NCBI GenBank assembly: GCA_019448385.1
Contig: JAGTXO010000007.1
Location: 496,001 to 560,000 of the forward strand
Source of the DNA: Diacronema lutheri
Lineage: Eukaryota > Haptophyta > Pavlovophyceae > Pavlovales > Pavlovaceae
Length of the DNA stretch: 64,000 bases
Direction of reading: 5' to 3'
In this document: in pieces, positions 38,257 through 47,424 of the stretch
How the letters are laid out: each line of letters begins with the position of its first letter
Numbering within the stretch: the first letter of the stretch is position 1
Notes under the pieces: generated by a model
The model's database searches: none
Told to the model about the DNA's origin: nothing
Seen by the model: the letters and a program-made list of their open reading frames with translations, nothing else
Made by a program: the position numbers and the translations under genes

Positions 38257-40593
38257 TCAGCGCGGCCATCGAAAAGTGAGCGCCCCACTATCCGAGGCGC
38301 CGAGTCTGGCGGCCGACTCGAGGTCGTCGGCCGTCTCGTCGATCGTCGTTTGAACGACCGCGTTTGCCTCTGGCTGCTTGTGCCCGGCGCCATGCTTGGT
38401 GGGCTCATCAAACGCGCGCACCCGCCACACCTCGCCCGAGTCGCCCGAGCTGCCGCCCGAGCTGCGCGACGAGCTGCGGCCGCACATTTGGCGCGCGCAG
38501 CGCACTGGACTGCGGTCGCTGCGGTCGAGCGCATGCTGCGCGGCCGCGCGCGCGCGCGGCTTTGCAAAGGCTGTGCTCTTAAACAGCGTGCCCTGCGCGT
38601 GACTCGCCGCGGTCGACGCGTGCTGCGCCGCCGCCTGCACACTCACGCGCGACGGCGCGGTCGTGAGCCGAGGGCGCGAGATGCGCGGAGCCGAGCTCGG
38701 CGTGCCCGCGGCGCCATCGGTGCTCGCGACGGCGCCACACTTTCGGCTGGCGGGCACAGTCCACGCGCCGGGGGCGGATCGGGCGGAGCCGAAGGACATG
38801 CGCGCCGCGCACACGCTCGCGACGGTGCCAAACGGCTCGGCGGTGATGAAGCGCGTGCGCCCGAGCGCGCGCGCGGACATCGGCGACGCGAACGCGCCAC
38901 CGCCGCCGCTGCCCGCGCCCACGGCGCTCCGGCCGAGCACGTGCCGCCGACGCAACTTGCGCTGGAGCGAGTTCGCGTGCTCGCGCTCGGCGTCCTCGAG
39001 CTTGTCGCTCAGGATCTTGCGCATCGCCACGTCGAAGGCGTCGAGGCCGCCGAAACCGTCGGCGATCGTCGCGAGAAGGAGCCTCCGGTGCTCCTCGCTC
39101 GAGCAAACGGCCGCGTGCGAGCGGAACTCTGCGAGGCTCGCTCCAATGGCGGCGCGCTCGGGGCCGCCGGCGCCGAGGAGGCGGAGCACGATGGTGCCAT
39201 GCCCGCCCGCCTCGCCGTGCATGTGCGCGAAGAGGAAGACCTCGAGCTGGCACCAGAGCCGTAATCGCCATGTCTGGCCGCAGAGCACGAGGAGCGCGCG
39301 CGAGCCCGCGAGGAAGAGCGGAAGCTGCGCGAGCACCTCCTCGAGCGCGTTGTCCGCACGCATGGCGCGCTGGTCGATGCACGCGCGGTCGAACCACACG
39401 CGCGCCGGCCGCGAGTGCTGCGCGGCAAACTCGGCGCCCCACTCCTGCAGCTCGCGCCACTTGTCGTCCGCGTCGTCCGACCACGAGTGCGAGATGAACA
39501 CATCGACCTCGCCAAAGTGCGCGGGCTGCGAGAGCGAGTAGAGCCCATCCGCGTCGGCGGACGAGCTGCTCGCCACGTGCTCTCGCGTGAGCAGGTCGAG
39601 CCGGATGTATCGAAACGACTGGCGCGCGAGCGCGGCCGCCTGCTCGGGCGACCGGCTGCCGATGAGGGATGCTAGGACGGCCGCGGAGGCGACCTGCTCG
39701 CCGCGCGAGGCGATGCGCGCGTGTGCGAGCATGCGCAGCGTGGGCGAGCGCGCGATGAGCGCGACGAGCCCGAGGATCAGCGTGTTTGCTAGCGAGATGC
39801 CGACATGGACCCATATTGCCATCGCGGACGCGACGGCGAGCTGCGTGGCGCACACGAAAGCAAGCGCCGCAGACGCGCAGGCGCAGCTCTGCCAGAGGCG
39901 ATCGATCTGCACGCGGCTGGGCACGCGCGCCCAACAGTGGCGCGCGACGGGCAAGATGCTCGCCGCGCACACCACCGCGGCGACGAGCAGCGCGCACACT
40001 TCGGCGACGAGCGCCGCGCGCGCGGCAAGCGGTATCCGCGGCGGCGCAGAGGTGTGACGGTAGGCGCTCACTCTGGCGAGCAGCGTGTGCGCGGCGAGCG
40101 AGGCCCAGCCGGTGGCAAAGGTGGCGAGTGTGCAGTACAGCAGGCTTGCGCACATCACCGCGCTCGAATCTGCGGGCTGCAGCACAAGCAAGATGACGAG
40201 GATCCCTATCGCGCCGAGCGACAGCTTGATGCCCTGCTCGTCGCGCGTCCAGAAGACGACGAAGACGGTCGCGCCGAGGGCGATGAGCGCGGCGCCGAGT
40301 GCAAATGCGGGTGCCTGCAGCAGGTAGCGGCGGCGACGGCCGAGCGCGTGCGCCACCTCCAGCTGCTCGCGCGCGTTCGCCGGGCCACGTGTCCACGCGG
40401 GCGACCGCTGCGCCAACCCGCCGCGCGAGCGCGAGCCATCCTCCTGCTCGTCGATCGAACACGACGCGTCGTCCGGCACCATGCTGTGCACACCCTTCAT
40501 TTGGCCCAGCGCGTCCGCACCGCCGGGATCCGGCGCCGGGTGCACCGCCGCCGCAGCCGGCCTCGAACGATGCACGTGCATCGCTCGCCACAT
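38257..40593 (-). CDS. Membrane-bound TIR-like domain protein
   Basis: The 778-residue protein has an N-terminal region with about five or six hydrophobic segments (residues 80-280, for example GAIGILVILLVLQ and AALVAEVCALLVAAVVCAA) and then a TIR-like domain at about residues 358-470: VDVFISHSW, VWFDRACIDQ, FLAGSRALLVLCG and LRLWCQLE. The Glu in WCQLE is at the position of the TIR catalytic glutamate. The order of motifs matches the smaller TIR-like protein at 13316-14348. The long C-terminus (from residue 520) is low-complexity and basic. The start is the first ATG after a stop. A receptor-like signalling protein is one reading, which is inference. Confidence 0.65.
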   Translation of the reverse strand: MWRAMHVHRSRPAAAAVHPAPDPGGADALGQMKGVHSMVPDDASCSIDEQEDGSRSRGGLAQRSPAWTRGPANAREQLEVAHALGRRRRYLLQAPAFALGAALIALGATVFVVFWTRDEQGIKLSLGAIGILVILLVLQPADSSAVMCASLLYCTLATFATGWASLAAHTLLARVSAYRHTSAPPRIPLAARAALVAEVCALLVAAVVCAASILPVARHCWARVPSRVQIDRLWQSCACASAALAFVCATQLAVASAMAIWVHVGISLANTLILGLVALIARSPTLRMLAHARIASRGEQVASAAVLASLIGSRSPEQAAALARQSFRYIRLDLLTREHVASSSSADADGLYSLSQPAHFGEVDVFISHSWSDDADDKWRELQEWGAEFAAQHSRPARVWFDRACIDQRAMRADNALEEVLAQLPLFLAGSRALLVLCGQTWRLRLWCQLEVFLFAHMHGEAGGHGTIVLRLLGAGGPERAAIGASLAEFRSHAAVCSSEEHRRLLLATIADGFGGLDAFDVAMRKILSDKLEDAEREHANSLQRKLRRRHVLGRSAVGAGSGGGGAFASPMSARALGRTRFITAEPFGTVASVCAARMSFGSARSAPGAWTVPASRKCGAVASTDGAAGTPSSAPRISRPRLTTAPSRVSVQAAAQHASTAASHAQGTLFKSTAFAKPRARAAAQHALDRSDRSPVRCARQMCGRSSSRSSGGSSGDSGEVWRVRAFDEPTKHGAGHKQPEANAVVQTTIDETADDLESAARLGASDSGALTFRWPR

Positions 40594-40896
40594 TGCCCTT
40601 TCGGCGGAACGACGCCTCTTGGCGCCTTCTCATCACTACCTCTGACCTTTCGGAGGACCCTCGGAGATGGGTACCACATATAACTTAACGCTGTTACTTT
40701 CCTTCTCCGGACGAGTGACAAGCACTCTAGGTTTCGCTCCTGTTTCCACGACTCTTCGGAATCCCGCGCAAAAATCCCGCACGGGGACTGCAGCGAGCTG
40801 CTCCACGACGCGCGACCACGGAGTCACGCGTCAACGTTGTGACGGCGGAAGCGTGCGGAGCACGCCTCGGCGTTCTCCACCGAGCTGCCGGCGCTC
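40594..40896. other. Gap between TIR-like and TERT genes
   Basis: This 303-bp stretch separates the TIR-like start from the TERT stop. It includes an AT-rich CATATAACTTAA-like sequence around 40677-40686 that could be part of the TIR-like promoter. No other feature is visible. Confidence 0.45.
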
Positions 40897-42147
40897 TCAG
40901 CGGACGAGGGCCTCGCGCAGCGCGCGCGCCGACTCAAGCGAATCGTCGCTCGCGGCGCGCAGCAGCGCGCCATGCGCGCCGAGCGCGCCGTGCAGCTGCG
41001 GCGCACGCAGGCTCGCCTCCAGCTCGGCGATCACGCGCCGCATCGTCGGCTGCCGGCGGCGGAGGACGCGCGCGAACGCGGTCGCGCCGAGCCAGCGCGC
41101 GAGGAGCGCGGCGCGCGCGCGCGCGCCTGCGCCCTCGCGCGCGCGCGCGCGCGCGACGAGCGTCCCGCCCAGCTCGATCGCGCGACGCACTAGCTCAACA
41201 ACGAAGCGCTCGTTGACATGCGGCAGCCTGCGCGCGAGCGCGACGAGCCGGAGCGCGCTGAAGGTCGCGGCCTGGTAGAAGTTGAGCAGCGCGGTGCGCT
41301 CGTCGGTGAGCCGCGGGTCCGCAAAGATCGGGTGGCATCGGATCACGACCGTCTGCCGCAGCTTGGCCGCGAGCTGCGCGCCGCTCACCGCCGCGCCATT
41401 GTACCGCAGGTCGGCCGCGACGCCGCGGCGCGCGCTCGCGGAGTAGTCTTTCTGCACGAGGGGTCCGCGGCTGCTGAGGAGCAGGCCAAACCACGCAAAT
41501 AGGGTCTGCCCCGTGCTCGGCTCGCGCAATCCCGCCTCCGCGACGCCGGCGTGCTCGCGCGCGAGCTCGGCGCGCAGCGCGTCGGTCGGTGCCGCGCGTG
41601 TCTTGTCGCGGTTCGCCTCGCAGCCAAACTCTGGGAAGCCGGCGTGCAACGCGGTTAGGAAGGCGGCGCAGTCCGACGCGCGCGTCGACGCGCACAGGAA
41701 GTCGTCAACCATCCGCACGACCGCGCGCGGCGTCACCGCGCCACGCTCGGCCGTGGCAGGCGGCGCGGCGCGCGCGCTGAAGCGCGCGAGGTGGCGTCGG
41801 TCGAGCTCGGCGTAGTGCAGCGAGCAGAGCAGCGGCGCGACGCACGAGCCTTGCGCAATCCCGCGCGTCTGCACGAAGACGCGCATCGGATCGAGCGGTG
41901 CGGCGGCGGCGGTTACGCCGGTCGCGGCGGCCGTGCCGCGGCGCTGCGCGGCGCGCAGGGCGCGCGAGTCGAGGGTGAGCAAGTTGCGTGTCACGTGCGC
42001 GACGAGCGTCTGGAGGCAACGGTCGCCGTCGATCGATCGCGCTCGCCCGAGGTCGACGATGAGGGACGCGCGCGCGCCGGTGTCGGCGCCGTGCGCGTCA
42101 GAACGCCCGCCCGCGCCCTCCGCTGCGCCCTCCGCCGCGCCATTCGC

Positions 42148-42201
<54 letters not shown>

Positions 42202-45147
42202 GCGGTCATCGCCACCGCCGACGAGCGCGCGCAGCACGGCGGCCGACGGGATCGCGTGATAAGAGGTGAGCGGGCACGCCACGTGCCGGAACGTGCGGCG
42301 TGCGGGCTGCCGCCACCACGCGCAGGCGCGGCCGTTAGCGCGCACGGCGTCAGCGCTCGCGCCGAGAGCATCGCCCGCGCCGCCCGCATCGCCGCCGTGC
42401 GCTTCGCAGCCGCGCGTGCCCGCGCCGCGCGCGAGCGCCGTCGGGAACAGCGCGCCAAACTGGCGGACGACGTACCGGCGCGACGCGAGGACGGCGCCAA
42501 GCGTGCGCAGCAGCCGCGCGTGCTCGATCGTGTCGTAGCAGGCGCGCACGTCCGTTGAGACGAAGTGCAGCTCGGGAAGGTCGGTCGGCGCGTCGACCAG
42601 CGTCACGCCGTCTTCGCGCGCGTCCGCGCCGCCGCCGTCGCCGTCGTCGTCGCCGCCGTCGTCGTCATCATCGTCGTCTTCCTCCTCCGCGCGGCGCGCG
42701 CGCGCGCGGGAGCGCGGCGGGCGCGCGGCGCGGCGCACGGCGTGCGCGAGCTGCGCGAGTCGCTCCTGCACGCCGCCCAACCCGAGCACTGAGTTTGCGA
42801 GGAGTTGCGGTCGGCGGTCGACTTCGGCGCGGAGTGCGGCGAACGCGTCGGCGAGCTGCGCGTTCACCGGCGGAAGCAGCGCGCGCGCGCCGAGCGGAGG
42901 CGGCGCGCCAACGCGCGTGCGCGGCACGGGCAGCGCCGGCGCGCCGAGCCGGCAGATTGGCCGCAGCCCGTGCAGCTTGGGCTGAAAGCGCAGCACGCTC
43001 ACGCCGAGCGCGCTCGCGCGCCGCGCGGCCGGCGCGACCGCCGCCGCGTTCGCGGCGCGCGCCGCGCACGCGCGCGCCGCGCCTGCGCGGTCGAGGCGGC
43101 GTAGCTCAAGGCTGGCCGCGCCGGCGCGCAGCGCGCGCGCGCACAGCGCGCGCCAGACCGCGTGCCGATAGAAGATGATCTCGCCTCCACCAGACGAGCC
43201 GCCCGACCCCTCCGTCGCGTAGAAGGCCGCTCGCACGATCGGAAGGACGAGGCGGGAAAAGGCCCAGACGACAACGCGCGCAAGCGCCTCAGCGCACGGG
43301 CGCTGCGCGCTCCGCTCGATCCGACCGCGCGGCGTGGTGAGCCACGCCACATCGGACAAGCGCATCCGATGGAGCAGCACGCGTCCCGACGGCAGCGAGC
43401 GGCGCGGCTCAGTGACGAGGCGGCGCGTCGCGCGCAGTAGCAACCTCCAGTTGCGTGCCGAGCCGACGAGCGCGCGTGGGACGACGCGCTGGCAGATGGC
43501 GACGGCGAAGCGCGACACATGCTGGACGGGTGTGTGCTGCGCGGCGAGGCGTGACACCGCCGCCGCCGCCGCCGCGGCGCCAGGACGCTGCGAGGCGGGC
43601 GCCGGCGCCGGCTGCGGCTGCCGCCATTGGTTCGGCGCAGCGACGCCATGCGCATCCATGGCTGCCGCGTCTAGCGCAACGCGCGCCGACTCGCCGCGCT
43701 CGTCGCCGCGGCGCGGCGCGTCCGCCGCGCGCGCCTCGCGCTCTAGAGCGCCCGAAAGCGCGACAGCGCTCCTTGTCTTGCGCCGCTTCTGGCCCTCCTG
43801 CCCTCCGCCATCCTGCCCCTCGCCCTCCTCCGCCTGGCTATGGGCGCCATCGTCGTGCACGTGCCACCGCAGCACGGCGGGCAGCTCGGCAAACGGCACG
43901 GCTCGCGGCTTGCGTGGCGCTGAGCCCGGCGCGCGATCCGGCACGGCCCCTGAGCACGCGCCGCCATCCTGCCCGCCACCGTCGCCGCGCTCGCCGCCCG
44001 TACCGTTGCCCGCGCCGCATTCGCCGCCTGCACCGGACTCGCCGGACTCGGTGGCAGGGTGCGGGCAACACGCGTCGAGCAGCCGGTCGTAACGCATGCG
44101 CGCATGCATGTGCGCGAGCCGCGCGAGGATGGGCGCGAGGCGCTCGAGCCTCGGAGGCAGCCGCGGCACGCGCGGCGGCGCGCGTGCCTTGTGAACGCCG
44201 CCGACGCGCAGCGCGCCCGCTCTGCCCCCCCCAGGCGCGCGCGACGGCGGCTGCGCCGATGCGCGCTGCACGCCCGCCGTCCCGCTGAACCCGCCGCCCA
44301 CCCCGCCGGGCAGCGCGAAGACGTGCGCGACGAGCCGGCGGCCGCGCGTGCGCGCGCCCGCCGCGGACTCGTTGATGCGCTCGAGTGCGTGACTCAGCGG
44401 CAGCCGGACGTGGCCCCGAAGTGGGCGCGGCGCATAAAGCAGCGCCCAGCGCGGCACGACCCAGTCCAGGCTGCTGCTGCACCGCGCGGCCGCGGCCGCG
44501 CGCTTGACAGCCGGCGCGGGCGCGGCTGGCGCGGGCGCGGCTGGCGCGGGCGCGGTGGCGTGCGCGCGCGCGCTCGGCGCGGCTGCTCCGGCCGCGTGCG
44601 ACGCGCGCGGCAGGCGGAGGCTGGCGAAGGTGCAGTCGGGCACGTTGAAGACGGGCTGGCCGTTCAGCTGGAGGTAGCACCGCCCGTCGAGCCGCACGAA
44701 GAGCGCGCATGCGCTCAGCAGATGGAGCATCGCCCCGTTGCCGATCGCGCGGAGCAGAGCCTCGAACGCATCAGAGCGGAGAGTCTCGGCGGCCGCGTTA
44801 TCCGACTCGCACGAGACGTGCGGGTTGTCGCGGAGGTGGCCGCCGGACGTCCAACCCTGCGGCCGCCTGAACCCGTTGCACAAAGCGTTCTCCGCCCGCC
44901 TGTCGAGCAGCCGGCCTATCAGCTCCTCGACGAGCATTGCCTGCGAGCTTGTGCACGCGCGGCACGCGAGCGCCTCACGCGGGAAGGGCGGGTATGGCGC
45001 GAGGAGCGCCACGTCGCGAAGCGCGACGTTTGGCGCAATTGGCTCGTTCGTCGACGGCAGCACCGCGCCGGTGCCGCGCAGCTCCTCCGCGAGCACCTCG
45101 AGCAGCGGCCGGAGCGACGCTGACGGGTCCACGACTGCGCTCGACAT
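40897..45147 (-). CDS. TERT: Telomerase reverse transcriptase
   Basis: TERT copies the telomerase RNA template to extend chromosome ends. One uninterrupted frame of 1416 residues fits the family. The N-terminal GQ-like region has LLSACALFVRLDGRCYLQLNG (about residues 140-160). The T motif region contains IIFYRHAVWRAL, then RT motif 1/2 FQPKLHGLRPICR, motif A FVSTDVRACYDTI (Asp about residue 865), motif B' GIAQGSCVAPLLCSL and motif C RMVDDFLCAS (about residue 1147). Three acidic catalytic residues are present. Motif B' has Ala where P is usual. Long Gly/Ala insertions lie between A and B', one encoded by a (GCGCCC)n microsatellite. The ATG at 45147 follows an in-frame GTG. The gene is 36 bp from the divergent small TM gene. 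Confidence 0.95.
42150..42202. repeat. Hexanucleotide microsatellite in TERT
   Basis: About nine copies of a GCGCCC unit encode Gly-Ala repeats in the insertion between TERT motifs A and B'. It is likely to vary in length between strains. Confidence 0.85.
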
Positions 45148-45183
45148 TGCGCGCGCCACAGACGGCGCGAGTCGTAGAAATCG
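45148..45183. promoter_or_regulatory. 36-bp divergent promoter TERT/small TM gene
   Basis: Only 36 bp separate the start codon of TERT from that of the small gene on the other strand. The transcription starts must lie inside the genes or be at the very edge of this segment, or one of the starts is further in. Confidence 0.4.
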
Positions 45184-45546
45184 ATGGTGTCGCCGAGCCC
45201 TATGTTGAGCCTCGTGTTCGCGCTGAGCAGCGGTAGCGTGAAGGGCCCGAACCGCAACTCACTTACCCATCCATCTCGCTTCTCGCTGCAGCTGCCCGGC
45301 GTGCATCGAACGGCGCGCGCGCACGCTCCCGTCTTCCCGGACTCGTTCCGCGGCCGTTCGAGCGTACCGCTCCTGCACGCGCAGGAGGGCGACGGTCAGA
45401 GCGACGTGAGCGGCGAGCGGCAAAACGGACAGACGCGGAACGAGAACGACGAGATGGGCGTCGACTTCTCGTGGGATGGCGGCACGATTGCGCTCGTGCT
45501 CGGTGCGCTGCTCGCCATCCAGTTCTTTGTGCTCGCCAACATCTGA
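45184..45546 (+). CDS. Small tail-anchored protein, hypothetical
   Basis: The 120-residue frame has a charged middle (QEGDGQSDVSGERQNGQ) and a single C-terminal hydrophobic segment (TIALVLGALLAIQFFVLANI). It would be a tail-anchored membrane protein. No family is recognised. It begins 36 bp from TERT on the other strand, in line with local gene spacing. Confidence 0.45.
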   Translation: MVSPSPMLSLVFALSSGSVKGPNRNSLTHPSRFSLQLPGVHRTARAHAPVFPDSFRGRSSVPLLHAQEGDGQSDVSGERQNGQTRNENDEMGVDFSWDGGTIALVLGALLAIQFFVLANI

Positions 45547-45744
45547 TTCTGCGGGTGGCCGGCAACGTGCGAGCGTGGTCATGCGTCGCAGTGCAGCGTG
45601 CACGGCCGCGTGCAAGCGCGGACGTCGTAATCGCGTCCAGGCTGATCATTAGTCGACGCTGAAGGCGCTGGGTGCACTTCGGGCAGCTGAGTCCGTCCGA
45701 GGCAGAGTCTCCATGCGAGGCTGATGAGCCCGAGCCGGGAGCTA

Positions 45745-47349
45745 CTAGCCGCGCCGCGGCGCGAGCGACGCGGAGCGCGCGAGCGCGCGCGAGCCGCCCG
45801 CCGGCTTGAGCGGAAGACGCGCGGCAAAGGTGGACGCGCCGATTGGCTGCGCCATCGTGGGCAGACTCGCGCCGACCGGCTGCGAGCGCGCGCGCGCGAG
45901 AGCGGGCAGCTGCACGCGGTAGTCCGCGCCGTCGTCCGCGGTCTGCTCGACGACGACGACACGCAGCGCACGCGGCAGCGCGGCGAAATCGCGCTGCGTC
46001 GCGCTCCCATCTGACCGCGCGCCGCGCTCGCTGTCGTCGCCGTCCGCACCGCGCACGACGGCGCGTAGCCGCGGCTGGCCTTGGCGCGCGCGCCGCACGT
46101 TCTCTTCGCGCATGCACGCCTGCTTGCGCGCGAGCTCGCGCGCGAGCTCGATCTCGCGCTGTAGCGCGACGCTGAGCGCACGCGATCGCTCGTGCGCCGC
46201 GCGCTCAAGCTCCGCGCCCTCCGTGCGAACGTTACGCCAGCGATCGGCCGCCTCGGCTTCGGCTCGGCCCAGGTCGGGCGTAGCGAACTTGGCGGCGAAC
46301 CTCGCGTGCGCGAGCTCGCGCTCGAGCTGACGCACGCGCAGCTGCACGCGCTGGTCTTGCTCCTCCTCCTCCGCGCCTCGGTAGTCTGGCGCCCATGGAC
46401 GCTGCTCGACCGGCGGCCGCTTCGCCTCCACGGCGCCGCTCAGCGCGGCGCGCGCGCGCGCGCGCCGATCAGCGACGCCCGCCGTGCTCTGCCGGCGCGC
46501 GCGCTCGAGCTCGCGCAAGGCGCGCTCGGCGCCCTGCGCGCCCACGCGCGCGCGCTGCGCGTCGTCGCCCTCTGCCGCACCCGTCGCCGAGTGCACGCGC
46601 GCGCGCGGTGGTGGCGGGAGCTGCCGGAAGAAGATGCGCGTCGCCTCGGCGGCGGCGGCCGCGCGCTCGCGCGCGCGCTCGGCGTCGCCAATGAGCGTCG
46701 CTCTCTCGACGAGCCGCTCGATCTCCAGCGTCTCGCGCAGCGCCCGACGCGCGCGCGCGTGCACGCGCTGGGACTCCGCCTCGTCGGCGCGCGCGCGTTC
46801 TCTCGATGCCTCGTGCGACCGCTGTAACGCGCGCCGGCGCGCGAGCGCCTCGCGCGCGGCGAGCTGGCGTGCCTTGAGCAAGCTCGCCGTGCGCGCCGTC
46901 CGCGCGTCCGCAAACTCGTCCACCTTGCCCTCCTCCAAGGCGCCGCGAGCGCGCTCGGGCAGCATCGCGCTCCGCCGCGGCACGCTCGCGCCGCTCCCTG
47001 GCACCGCCGCTGCTCGTCGGACGGGCGACCAGCAGTCGGAGCTCCAGCCCACCGAGTCGCGCTCGTCGGCATCCACGGCATCGGTAGCGTCATCCGCATC
47101 GCTCGTGGCCGCGTCCGTGCCGCTCGTGGCGCGCGTGAGGTCCGCCACCCGAAACGACGCGCGTAGCCTGTGCCCGATCGTGCGCTCGTGCCGCGTCCGG
47201 AACGAGTCCACGTCCTCGTGCTTGACGTCGGCCTCGCCCGCCCAGCTCGACCAGCCCGCCTTGGGCAGGCGCGGGTCCTCACGCCGCCAGTGCCTCTCCT
47301 CCGGCACGTAGCTCGCGAGCTCGAGCGCCAGCTTCACTTCCGCCGTCAT
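45745..47349 (-). CDS. Long coiled-coil protein, possibly flagellar
   Basis: The 534-residue protein is mostly Arg/Ala/Glu-rich helix with heptad-like repeats (for example ETLEIERLVERATLIGDAERAR, ELERELAHARFAAKF and SVALQREIELARELARKQA). The N-terminus (VKLALELASYVPEERHW) and a short C-terminal tail with SQPVGASLPTMAQPIGAS are non-helical. The context with two other filament-type genes suggests an axoneme, cilium or basal-body structure. No known family is recognised. It is head-to-head with the EF-hand/coiled-coil gene, 75 bp apart. Confidence 0.55.
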   Translation of the reverse strand: MTAEVKLALELASYVPEERHWRREDPRLPKAGWSSWAGEADVKHEDVDSFRTRHERTIGHRLRASFRVADLTRATSGTDAATSDADDATDAVDADERDSVGWSSDCWSPVRRAAAVPGSGASVPRRSAMLPERARGALEEGKVDEFADARTARTASLLKARQLAAREALARRRALQRSHEASRERARADEAESQRVHARARRALRETLEIERLVERATLIGDAERARERAAAAAEATRIFFRQLPPPPRARVHSATGAAEGDDAQRARVGAQGAERALRELERARRQSTAGVADRRARARAALSGAVEAKRPPVEQRPWAPDYRGAEEEEQDQRVQLRVRQLERELAHARFAAKFATPDLGRAEAEAADRWRNVRTEGAELERAAHERSRALSVALQREIELARELARKQACMREENVRRARQGQPRLRAVVRGADGDDSERGARSDGSATQRDFAALPRALRVVVVEQTADDGADYRVQLPALARARSQPVGASLPTMAQPIGASTFAARLPLKPAGGSRALARSASLAPRRG

Positions 47350-47424
47350 GCCGGCCGTTACAGCGCGGGCGTGCGCACTAGCGCTGCGCGCCGCGTGCTT
47401 CCGATCAGCCGACGATCGACGAAC

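Noticed and set aside
36392-38269. 625-codon minus-strand frame across the glycosyltransferase gene
   Set aside because: Complement of a well-supported coding sequence; contains no domain.
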